Both the position numbers and the translations under genes were made by a program. From the NCBI GenBank assembly GCA_013204545.1, contig JABMNN010000078.1:1-39193 (forward strand): a stretch of DNA of 39,193 bases, written 5' to 3'. The stretch comes from Chloroflexota bacterium. GTDB taxonomy: Bacteria > Chloroflexota > Dehalococcoidia > Lucifugimonadales > Lucifugimonadaceae. Numbering within the stretch: the stretch's first letter is position 1; every line of letters starts with the position of its first letter. Below the pieces are notes generated by a model. That model did no database searches, had not been told where the DNA came from, and worked only from the letters and a program-made list of their open reading frames with translations. Shown piece after piece: positions 24,197 to 32,192 of this stretch.

Positions 24197-25866
24197 TCAG
24201 GTGAGTTCTCGCTTCATCTGTGCCAAACCCATGGGTCCTAGCCTGAGAGCTTTGTTGTGCCATTCCTTCAGGTCGAAATCCGCTCCGGCTTTTTGTTTTG
24301 CCTATTCACGAGCCTCTAGCCACACTCGTTCTCCGACTTTGTTGCTGATGGCCTGACCCGGAATACCGAGATATCGATCGACTTCCGATGCAACGAAATC
24401 AGCCGGGAAGTGAACTCTCTCTCGCATGAATTCAAGCGCCAAGTCGCCGCGCCACACTTCACCGGGGTAAAATTCCGAGTGTTTAGGTATTTTCAAACCA
24501 AGATGCATCCCGATATCGACAATCACTCTCACGCTTCGAAGTGCCTGTGCATCGAGCATGCCCATGTAATAGTCGGGGTTTTCGAGGTAACCGAGTTCGC
24601 CCATTAACCTCTCGGCATACAAAGCCCAGCCTTCAGCATGACCTGATGTTCCAGCCAGCAATCGTTGGAATCTCGACAGTTCATCAGTCATGGCGACGTT
24701 TGTGGCGATCTGAAAATGATGCCCAGGCACACCTTCATGGTAGGCGATAGAAACTTCGCGCCAGATCGGAAATTCCGTCTTACCACCGGTTGGATACCAG
24801 GTGCGACCGGGTCGAGAAAAATCTTCAGAAGGTCCAGTGTAGTACATCGCCAACGCACCACCTGGAGGTGAAATCAGTGCTTCGATCTTGCGTACCGGAT
24901 CGAGGATATCGAAGTGGACACCATCCATATCTTCAATGGTTTTATCTTGAAGATCTTGCATCCATTGACGAAATTCGTCCTCGCCCTTGATCATCTTGGC
25001 AGGGTCGGTATCGAGAAGGACAACCGCTTCGCCAATCGATGCTCCGGACTTTATCACTTCGGCTGTTTTGGTCATCTCTGACCGCACCCAAGCAAGCTGT
25101 TCCCAGCCCCAATCGTAGGTCTCTTCAGGATCGAGATCCGCACCCAAATATCCCTTGGCGGATAGCGCGTAGCGATCTCGACCTACCCCATCGACCTGAG
25201 TCGCGTCTGGAAGGTAAGTGGTAAGCAAGTACTCTCCCATCCCGTCATAGGCCTCGGTGGCTGAACTAGCAGTTCCTCTACTCGGGCGCTCAGCGACTCG
25301 TCATGGATATCTGAAGCTGCAAGCGCGTTGACCAGTGAATCAAAGAACGGTGACGCATCACCTCTACCCGCCCAGGTGTCGCACTGTTCAGCAGTGCCCT
25401 TGACCTGACGTTCTGATGTCACAAGTCCCTCAGATCGTCCAATATCAAGCGTTTTCCGGTATCCGGCAAACGAATCACCAATTTTCTCCATACGAGAAGC
25501 GATGTTCTCCCATGCCTCGACTGAATCCTGTGGCATGAGATCGAATATCGAGCGGACGCTCTGCACTGGTGAAAAAAGCACGTTCATATCTCGAAGATGC
25601 TCTCGCGATTCGTACTGTTCAATCGAGATAGACATTTCATCAATGAAAGTGTCTTTGCACATCCGCTCACGATCATTGGCAGTAACAGTCGCCTGCATCT
25701 CTTTAAGTGCTGAGACCACGTCTGAATGGAACGCTTCTGATGCTTCAGGTGAGTAATCAGCCATCAGGTGATCGAACCCGGGAACTCCCATATGGGTCGC
25801 CGACAGTGGGTGATGCTTCGCGACAGTGTCTATAAACCCATCGGCGATCTGAAATACTCCAGCCAT
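24197..25866 (-). pseudogene. DUF885 family protein with a frameshift and a premature UAG
   Basis: The start is the ATG at 25866 (MAGVFQIADGFIDTVAKHHP), with GGAG upstream. The first frame reads to RVEELLVQ near 25275. From there the protein continues in another frame as SSATEAYDGMGEYLLTTYLP, so one base is missing or two are extra. The second half holds the DUF885 signature EVSIAYHEGVPGHHFQ. A TAG at 24302-24304 follows WLEARE, but the same frame runs on AKQKAGADFDLKEWHNKALR and then MGLAQMKRELT to a normal TGA, the expected family C-terminus. The intact protein would have about 555 residues, the normal size of these predicted metal-dependent hydrolases. Two separate lesions make it non-functional as written. 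Confidence 0.88.
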
Positions 25867-25891
25867 GTTTGTCACTTCTCCGCACTTGCTG

Positions 25892-27292
25892 TTAGTCGAC
25901 TCGTTTGTAGAGGAATCCACCGAGCCTGAACGATTCCGCTTTACCTTCGGAGTCCGTTGAAAATTCTGCCAATTCTCCCCCACCTCTGCCACCTACTGCA
26001 CGAAACGATTTGGAATCGGCTACAGATCGATCGGTAGCCAGTCCCGCTGGCCCGTGCAATGTGTAATCACCTTCACGCGGCAAGGCCAATCCAAAACCGT
26101 CCTCACCGTAAACGACATCGACATACACTCCCGGTTCCGCCCAGTACCTGCCAATGAAATGCGCAGCGAACTGCTCTGAAACTTCAGTCAGATCGGTACC
26201 GACTGATTCCGGTATCGGACCCAGCTCGCGAATCACAAGCTCTGCGATATCTTCTGCAAGAACATATGGAGTTGGAGCAGGCCAGATGTTAGCTAGAACC
26301 ACAACACCTGTTTGGGCTTTGATACTGAAGACCATGTTCGAAGCGTAACCCTGAATTCCGCCTCCATGATTGTGTAGAACAAGATCGTCGCGTCGATTCA
26401 TTCGCCACGACAGAGCTTGACCACTTAACCAATCACTCGACACGTACATGGGTCGATGCATCTCGGCGAGCGTGGAAGAGGCAAGCACTTTCGAAGGGTG
26501 ATTGGATCGACCTGAACTGAACTGGAACGACATCCATTTGGCCAGATCTTCTACATTTGAATGAAGCTGACCAGCCGCTGAGATACCGCGAAGTGAAGCA
26601 TATGGTGCATCACGGAGATCTGAAGAACCAGGCAAAGGATGGCTGTACCCATTTGCTTTCATATGTGATTGCGCAGAATCGAGCTCAAAACGAGTGTTTG
26701 CCAAGCCGAGTGGCCCGATGATTTCTTCGTAAATGTAACGCTCATATGGAATGCCACTTACTTGTGCGATGACATGACCCAGAAGACCGACGGCAAGGTT
26801 TGAATACTTCCATTGGCTATCTTGTGGTATTACAACGTCAATGTCTGACAGATTGTCGAGGAGTTCCTCATTGGTGGGAAACGATGGTGCATTCCAATCG
26901 GTAAACGGGTGTTCGGTACGTAATCCGGAATAGTGAGTCATTAAACGACGAAGTGTCACGCCCTCCAAGGTCCCCTGCAACGCATTGGCAATGGTGAAAT
27001 CTGGCATATGTACCAGAAGTGGATCATCGAGTTCAAGCTGGCCAAGGTCACGCAACTGCAATATGGCGGTGCCGGTGAATGTCTTGGTTATCGAAGCTAC
27101 CCGAGTAATCGATTGCTTGGTGGGTGGCTTGGATTCACCTACAGTTTGAGTACCATACGAATAGTACCCAATCAGTGAATCACCTCTGACAATTCCGATC
27201 GACAGACCGGGTATTCGATCCTGAGTCATCGAAACCGAGGCAAGCTCAGCAATCTTCGGTTCGAGCGTTGACAGATCTGTACTACTAGCCAA
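25892..27292 (-). CDS. Serine beta-lactamase/esterase-family hydrolase
   Basis: This 466-residue protein belongs to the class C beta-lactamase / penicillin-binding-like serine hydrolases. The nucleophile motif SITK is at 67-70, the Tyr-Ser-Asn motif in WKYSNLAVG, and the third-motif equivalent is HNHGGG. The N-terminal two thirds forms the catalytic domain (MTHYSGLRTEHPF is a typical helix). The last 120 residues form a C-terminal beta domain (YVDVVYGEDGFGLALPREG). No signal peptide is seen, so it is probably a cytoplasmic esterase or peptidase rather than a resistance enzyme. It precedes the DUF885 gene by 25 bases, so the two are likely co-transcribed. Confidence 0.9.
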   Translation of the reverse strand: MASSTDLSTLEPKIAELASVSMTQDRIPGLSIGIVRGDSLIGYYSYGTQTVGESKPPTKQSITRVASITKTFTGTAILQLRDLGQLELDDPLLVHMPDFTIANALQGTLEGVTLRRLMTHYSGLRTEHPFTDWNAPSFPTNEELLDNLSDIDVVIPQDSQWKYSNLAVGLLGHVIAQVSGIPYERYIYEEIIGPLGLANTRFELDSAQSHMKANGYSHPLPGSSDLRDAPYASLRGISAAGQLHSNVEDLAKWMSFQFSSGRSNHPSKVLASSTLAEMHRPMYVSSDWLSGQALSWRMNRRDDLVLHNHGGGIQGYASNMVFSIKAQTGVVVLANIWPAPTPYVLAEDIAELVIRELGPIPESVGTDLTEVSEQFAAHFIGRYWAEPGVYVDVVYGEDGFGLALPREGDYTLHGPAGLATDRSVADSKSFRAVGGRGGGELAEFSTDSEGKAESFRLGGFLYKRVD

Positions 27293-27310
27293 CAGGGCCC
27301 CCTAAACACC

Positions 27311-27343
27311 ATAAAAAAACGACACCTAAGAATAGATGCCGTT
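27311..27343 (-). terminator. Rho-independent terminator of the coiled-coil gene
   Basis: Read on the minus strand, AACGGCATCT (27334-27343) pairs with AGGTGTCGTT (27318-27327) with two G-U pairs and a 6-base loop, followed by a T run. It separates the coiled-coil gene from the beta-lactamase-family gene. Confidence 0.75.
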
Positions 27344-27400
27344 AGATTACTAATCCATGAAGCCCGTCGGGGAGTGTTTATCAGTATCGCGGGTTCAGCG

Positions 27401-27928
27401 TTACGCAGATTTCCGTTGAGCTGCTTTCTCGCGGGAGGCCTTTTCCAGTTGAACGATGTGGCGATTAACCTGTTTCTCGTACATGCTCATGCGATCTTCG
27501 AGGCCCCGCAGAGTTGAACGCTTGACTCTAATGGTCTGCTTAACTGACTCGACGCTAGCGAGAGCGCTCTGATAATCCTTCTCTAGATCCTCAAGAGCTG
27601 CACGGAGATCTTTGTTGAAGGCGTCTATATCAGCGTTTGGGTTCTGGTGCAGTAGGTCTTCTTTGGCTTGATCAAACTCGATCTTGATGCCATCAGCATG
27701 ACGTTTCTTGTTATCGATCAAATCCTGTAGCTTAGCGAGAGCAGCAAAGAGTCCGTCCTGCTCCTTCGTCACCTTGCGCAACTCGGCCACGCGCGGCTCG
27801 ATTTTGATCATTATCTGGCTAACTTGTTCAGCAACGAACGCGCTTCGAGTGGGTTTACCTGACTCCCCGGTTTTGCCAAGCTGGGTCATGAGCAAATGTA
27901 TTTTAGGATCGTCTGTCCAGTGAGCCAT
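27401..27928 (-). CDS. Coiled-coil protein of unknown function
   Basis: This 175-residue soluble protein is largely alpha-helical, with heptad-like Leu/Ile spacing through VAELRKVTKEQDGLFAALAKLQ, NKDLRAALEDLEKDYQSAL and the C-terminal stretch MYEKQVNRHIVQLEKASREKAAQ (parts shown). It has no signal peptide, no membrane helix and no motif I can name. The short N-terminal part (MAHWTDDPKIHLLMTQLGK) looks like a separate globular tip. It forms its own unit with a terminator downstream. A structural or scaffold role is a guess. Confidence 0.72.
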   Translation of the reverse strand: MAHWTDDPKIHLLMTQLGKTGESGKPTRSAFVAEQVSQIMIKIEPRVAELRKVTKEQDGLFAALAKLQDLIDNKKRHADGIKIEFDQAKEDLLHQNPNADIDAFNKDLRAALEDLEKDYQSALASVESVKQTIRVKRSTLRGLEDRMSMYEKQVNRHIVQLEKASREKAAQRKSA

Positions 27929-28058
27929 ATTTAGTGCACATGCCCCCGCGGGAAAAGCCGCAATTCACGCAACTGCCCTGAGTTGGTGAGAAAAGTATTG
28001 ATAACTTCATTCTCTAGGCTGCTACCTTCGGCGGTAACCGTGTAAATCGCAGGTTTCG

Positions 28059-28077
28059 TAGGAGGATACTCCTATTG
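28059..28077 (+). promoter_or_regulatory. Strong ribosome site inside a hairpin upstream of the enolase-superfamily gene
   Basis: TAGGAG (28059-28064) pairs with CTCCTA (28069-28074) around a 4-base loop, followed directly by a TTG at 28075. This TTG is in frame with the enolase-superfamily gene, 37 codons before its ATG, and GGAGGA lies eight bases upstream. Hiding a ribosome site in a stem could regulate translation. Confidence 0.35.
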
Positions 28078-28185
28078 CGGCACAGGACTAAGGTCCCATG
28101 TAGTATCCACTTTGGACTATTTGATTACACATATTTGAACTCTTTTGTTGTCCTAACGACTGAGCTTGAGGGCATCGGTGGAAAC

Positions 28186-29301
28186 ATGAAAATTACTGAT
28201 ATAACAATCGATGTAATCGAACGACGTACTCCATCTGTACGGGTGCAAGACGAACGAGTTGATTCGGGAGGGAAAACTACACAAGGAGTTCTCAGGGTTC
28301 AAACCGACTCGGGTATTGAAGGACACGCTTTCGTTGGCGACCAGGCTGCAAATTCGTCACATCGGATGGAATCGATTATCAAAATTCTCAAGCCAGCAAT
28401 GATGGGGCGCGATTCGTCGGATCGAGAATGGCTCTGGAATCAGCTTTCGATAATCGCGGGACATGGTTCGGCAATAGAGCCAACTTGGGCCCCACTCGAT
28501 GTAGCCCTATGGGATATCGAAGGTAAAGCGGCTGGTCAACCGATTCATAAACTGCTCGGAACTGCCCGCACTGAAGTACCCGTTTATGCGACATATCCAC
28601 CGCGGCACGGTACACCTCAAGGATTTGTCGAGGAAGCACTTCAGATACAAGCAGAAGGATTCAGCGCGTACAAAATTCACCCAGGACCACTCCCCTATAA
28701 AGAGGCAGCGATTGCTGCAGGAAAAGTTCGTGAGGCAGTTGGTAAAGAGATGACCTTGATGCTGGATCGCAATCATGGATACACGTACCGTGAAGCCCTC
28801 TACGTTGGTCATGCTCTCGATGCGAATGACTACTTCTGGTACGAAGACCCAATTCCTGCTAATGACATCGAATCGATCAAGGAATTGACGATTCGACTCG
28901 ATACTCCGTTAAACATGAGCGACACGACGGGTTTTCTATTTCATGAAGCTACGAGTTTTCTTCAAATGAACGCTGTCCGACTAATTCGTGGGACAGTCAG
29001 GAAAATCGGAATAACCGGTCTCAAGAAACAAATGGCACTAGCTGAAGGGTTTCATAAATTTTGTGAAATCGGGCTTGCTGGAAATTCAGCACTCAACGCG
29101 GCGAACCTTCACGTAATAATGTCGTCTCTGAACTGCACTTATTTTGAGTACTGGCTCCCTAAGGAAGTGCATCAGTGGGGCGTGAAAGAGCAACTGAAGA
29201 TCAACGAAAACGGAAATATTGAAGCCCCGACCGGCCCCGGATTAGGAATTGATCTTGATGAAGACTGGATCACAGCACATAAATTGACGACTCTTTCGTG
29301 A
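28186..29301 (+). CDS. Enolase-superfamily (mandelate racemase/muconate cycloisomerase) enzyme
   Basis: This 371-residue protein is a member of the enolase superfamily, with an N-terminal capping domain and a C-terminal TIM barrel. Such enzymes abstract the alpha-proton of a carboxylate, often as acid-sugar dehydratases. Residues seen: K163 and H165 in SAYKIHPG (where many members have KxK), metal ligands likely D194 in LMLDRNH and E220 in WYEDPI, and a third near D246 in NMSDTTG. Barrel helices ALWDIEGKAAGQPI and GNSALNAANLHV are typical. I start at the ATG at 28186 because the family N-terminus begins there (MKITDITIDVIE). It begins the cluster with the transporter, SelA-like and ThDP genes. 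Confidence 0.9.
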   Translation: MKITDITIDVIERRTPSVRVQDERVDSGGKTTQGVLRVQTDSGIEGHAFVGDQAANSSHRMESIIKILKPAMMGRDSSDREWLWNQLSIIAGHGSAIEPTWAPLDVALWDIEGKAAGQPIHKLLGTARTEVPVYATYPPRHGTPQGFVEEALQIQAEGFSAYKIHPGPLPYKEAAIAAGKVREAVGKEMTLMLDRNHGYTYREALYVGHALDANDYFWYEDPIPANDIESIKELTIRLDTPLNMSDTTGFLFHEATSFLQMNAVRLIRGTVRKIGITGLKKQMALAEGFHKFCEIGLAGNSALNAANLHVIMSSLNCTYFEYWLPKEVHQWGVKEQLKINENGNIEAPTGPGLGIDLDEDWITAHKLTTLS

Positions 29302-29335
29302 GTAAAACCCAACCTTCTCGGCGTATGATTTCGCA

Positions 29336-29596
29336 ATGAAAATTGCTGCACCGAATCAACCTACTGAGGTTGCATCTCCAAGCCTTGAAGGATTCGAGAT
29401 CATGAGGCGTCCATTTGTTGGTTTCGGTCTGCTTATGTCATCCGTGATTGGTACGCTCGTCGTACTCATCTACTTTGGGGCGTGGGCATCTTCCAACCGA
29501 ATCGAAAACAGGGCATACGCAGCTGGAACTACCGAATCTCAAATCGATGGGGAATGGTGGGAAGACGGTCTTGTATTCGTCTGCCCCCTTCATTAG
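29336..29596 (+). CDS. Small single-pass membrane protein
   Basis: This 86-residue protein has one strong helix (about residues 27-50, VGFGLLMSSVIGTLVVLIYFG) after a polar N-terminus and a short outer tail ending EWWEDGLVFVCPLH. It lies between the enolase-superfamily gene and the MFS transporter, 10 bases before the latter. It could be an accessory protein of the transporter or unrelated. I do not recognise the family. The start ATG has no strong ribosome site. Confidence 0.6.
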   Translation: MKIAAPNQPTEVASPSLEGFEIMRRPFVGFGLLMSSVIGTLVVLIYFGAWASSNRIENRAYAAGTTESQIDGEWWEDGLVFVCPLH

Positions 29597-29606
29597 CAAA
29601 TAATCC

Positions 29607-30983
29607 ATGCGAAATGCAGCTCTCTGGCTCGATAAAAGGTTCGGCCTCGAAGAACACACCATTGCACACTATGCTTGGGTCATCGTAGCAATCGCCGGTG
29701 TGGTTCAGATGGTTGGCGCAGCAATTCGTATGGCATTTGGTGTACTTGTATATCCATTGGTAGAGGCATTTGGCTGGTCGCCGGGTTCTATAGGTTTTGC
29801 CTATGCTCTGATGTCGATCGTCACTGCACTGTCATCACCAATGGCCGGTTACTTAGGCAATCGGTTTGGTGCGCGACGTACGATGATCACAGGGACAGGC
29901 CTGTTCTTTATCGGGATGATGTGGACTTCTCAGACGAAAGAAATCTGGGAGTTATACGTTGCTTATGGCATAATTTTTGGAGTTTCGCAGGCACTATTGC
30001 TGGTGCCTGTGGTACCGGCTGTTGCATCATGGTTCCGGCGTCATCTCGGACTCGGAACCGGGATCATGATGGTTTCATGGAGCCTAGGTCCGGCGTTGGT
30101 AGTTCAGGCTTTAGCAGTGCTTTTCGCTACTGTCGGGTGGAGCCAAGCGTTCGTCATTGTCGGCGTTGTCGGCACAGGAACTCTGATGATTATTCTGCTG
30201 TTCTTCAGGAACACACCTGAAGAAGCAGGAAAAATCGCATACGGCACACATCGCACCGACAATCCGCTCATCACCAGCGGCAAGGTGTTCATTTCAACCC
30301 AAAAAGAATTTCAAAGTTACGTTTACAAGACGAACGCCTTTTGGAACCTGATAAATATCCACTTCCTCGGCTGCGTAGGCCACGCGGTGATATTAGTGGG
30401 AATTATCCCGCTTGGTATCTCAAAAGGGCTCGGTCCACTCACTGCTGCGGGCGTGTTAACGACTATATCTGTGGTCAGCGTTGCGACTCGATTCGCCGCT
30501 CCGGTCTTGTCGGAACGAATTAGCGCCAAATCTGTGATGTTTTTTTCGTTTTTCGGTCAGGGTGTTGGTGTGTTTCTTCTATTGACCGCTAACTCCACTC
30601 TAGATTTTTACATATTCGCAGTAGTTTGGGCGATTCCGTACGGTGGAGAAGGCACGGCATTCCCGGTGATGATTCGTAAGTACTTTGGACACACACCGAT
30701 GGGCACAACTTACGGGTGGCAATTACTTGGAGCAGGACTCGGTATGGCTCTCGGTGGACTGATACCGGGCATGGTGTTTGATATTACTGGCGGATACACA
30801 TGGGCAATCGTCCTGTCGGCAGCGTTCAGTATCGCTGGCGCCGGCGCTATTGTTCTGCTGGAAAACACTCGACAGCAGTTAATTCCGAACTGGCCCGAGA
30901 TGGAACAGAAGTCCACCGAATTACTTGAAACGGCAACGGTTGACCTAAAACGCGCTGAATCCCACAATACGAGCGGTGACTGA
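29607..30983 (+). CDS. Major facilitator superfamily transporter (carboxylate type)
   Basis: The 458-residue protein has about 12 hydrophobic helices in two halves. The A-like loop between helices 2 and 3 reads GYLGNRFGARRTMI and the central cytoplasmic loop includes RNTPEEAGK. The pattern, with WSPGSIGFAYAL near helix 2, resembles oxalate/formate-type and monocarboxylate MFS carriers. It probably imports the organic acid used by the neighbouring enolase-superfamily, SelA-like and ThDP enzymes. Its stop overlaps the start of the SelA-like gene by eight bases, so they are co-translated. The specific substrate is unknown. Confidence 0.9.
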   Translation: MRNAALWLDKRFGLEEHTIAHYAWVIVAIAGVVQMVGAAIRMAFGVLVYPLVEAFGWSPGSIGFAYALMSIVTALSSPMAGYLGNRFGARRTMITGTGLFFIGMMWTSQTKEIWELYVAYGIIFGVSQALLLVPVVPAVASWFRRHLGLGTGIMMVSWSLGPALVVQALAVLFATVGWSQAFVIVGVVGTGTLMIILLFFRNTPEEAGKIAYGTHRTDNPLITSGKVFISTQKEFQSYVYKTNAFWNLINIHFLGCVGHAVILVGIIPLGISKGLGPLTAAGVLTTISVVSVATRFAAPVLSERISAKSVMFFSFFGQGVGVFLLLTANSTLDFYIFAVVWAIPYGGEGTAFPVMIRKYFGHTPMGTTYGWQLLGAGLGMALGGLIPGMVFDITGGYTWAIVLSAAFSIAGAGAIVLLENTRQQLIPNWPEMEQKSTELLETATVDLKRAESHNTSGD

Positions 30984-32163
30984 AATATTGGCAACTGGTA
31001 GCATCGACAAAACAAGTAAGCTGAGCGGTCTCTCAATAGTTGAAAATCTGTGCATCACGCCACTCATAAACGCTGGTGGACCGAATACAAAACACTCTGG
31101 ATCTCGTCCTCGACCTGAAGCTGTCAAAGCGATGGAGGCGATGAGCGAGGTGTTCGTCGATATGGATGAACTGTTGCTCGCTGCCGGAAAACGAATCGCC
31201 GAATTAACTGGCAATCAGGCGGCAACAGTGACGTCGGGTGCATCTGGAGGGCTGGTTGTCCAAGCTGCGGCAGCAATGGCAAAGGATGATCCTGAACTGA
31301 TTTCTCGGTTACCCATAACCAACGGTATACCGAACGAGTTGATCATCCAACGTGGACACCGCTTTATCTACGATCATCTCTATCTTGCTCCTGGATCGCG
31401 ATTTGTCGAAGTCGGTCGATCGACCGAATGCACTCTCGATGAAATAAAAGCAGCTATCGGCCCAAACACAGCCGCACTGATTCATCTCGAATCACCATTC
31501 GTAAGCGGACTGGGCGTGCCATTGACTGATCTTGCCGACCTTGCTCACAATCACGGGCTACCAGTTCTTGCGGACTGTGCGTCAATGCTTCCACCTCGGG
31601 AGAATCTCACCAAATTCACCAAGCAAGGAGCTGATTTGGTCAGCTTCTCAGGAGGCAAGGCTGTTCGTGGACCGCAAAGCACCGGATTCTTGGTCGGCAA
31701 ACCCGAATGGATCGATTATGCCCGATTGAACAACGCCCCTAACCCCGGAGTAACGCGAGCACAAAAAGTCTCGAAAGAAGAAATCGCCGGACTTTTGGCA
31801 GCACTCGATGCGTTCACCCGCATCGATGAAGAAGCAGAGACAAAGAGCTACCGTGCCCAGATGAACTTCATAGTCGATCAGATCACTGAAATTCCCGGAT
31901 TATCTGCCGAAGTTCTACACAATTACGACCACTACATTCCACATGCAGTGATAACTTTTGCAGAAAACTGGAAAGGTCCGAGTTACCCGGAAATCGCAAC
32001 TCGCCTGAAGGCTGGTTCACCACGAATTTTTGCAGCGGTCGACCATCGAAAAACGGCAAGCTCAATGTGGATAGACCCGTTGAATCTTCAGGATGGCGAA
32101 GTAGAAATAGTTGCGGAGCAACTCAGAAATATTTTGGTAGATGCCTCTTCAGGCAACTGGTAA
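30976..32163 (+). CDS. SelA-like PLP-dependent enzyme
   Basis: This 395-residue PLP enzyme belongs to the group containing selenocysteine synthase SelA and the ammonia-lyase-type enzymes such as DgaE. Landmarks are INAGGPNTKHSGSRP near the start, the cofactor region TSGASGGLVVQAAA, the PLP Asp in LPVLADCAS and the lysine in SFSGGKAVRGPQSTG. A role as true SelA is unlikely: the gene sits in a catabolic cluster and no selA partners (selB, selC, selD) are near. It more likely acts on an amino acid or sugar acid, for example elimination of ammonia or C-C cleavage. The GTG start overlaps the MFS stop; a TTG at 30988 is an alternative. Confidence 0.85.
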   Translation: MTEILATGSIDKTSKLSGLSIVENLCITPLINAGGPNTKHSGSRPRPEAVKAMEAMSEVFVDMDELLLAAGKRIAELTGNQAATVTSGASGGLVVQAAAAMAKDDPELISRLPITNGIPNELIIQRGHRFIYDHLYLAPGSRFVEVGRSTECTLDEIKAAIGPNTAALIHLESPFVSGLGVPLTDLADLAHNHGLPVLADCASMLPPRENLTKFTKQGADLVSFSGGKAVRGPQSTGFLVGKPEWIDYARLNNAPNPGVTRAQKVSKEEIAGLLAALDAFTRIDEEAETKSYRAQMNFIVDQITEIPGLSAEVLHNYDHYIPHAVITFAENWKGPSYPEIATRLKAGSPRIFAAVDHRKTASSMWIDPLNLQDGEVEIVAEQLRNILVDASSGNW

Positions 32164-32192
32164 GCGAAACAAAATTAAAAGGAACTCAGGTC

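Noticed and set aside
7854-24304. Stop-codon reassignment to explain the interrupted genes
   Set aside because: TAA, TAG and TGA each appear as an interrupter and each also ends intact genes in the window, and two genes are broken by frameshifts, so no single codon reassignment can account for the pattern.
25892-27292. Antibiotic-resistance beta-lactamase
   Set aside because: The SxxK fold is shared with many esterases and peptidases, there is no signal peptide, and the gene sits with a DUF885 gene; resistance function is not supported.
28075-28185. 37-codon N-terminal extension of the enolase-superfamily protein
   Set aside because: The extension has no family resemblance; the family N-terminus starts at the ATG at 28186. 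The strong upstream ribosome site is noted separately.
30976-32163. True selenocysteine synthase (SelA) supporting selenium use
   Set aside because: It sits in a catabolic operon between an MFS transporter and a ThDP enzyme with no selB, selC or selD nearby; the wider PLP family contains many non-selenium enzymes.
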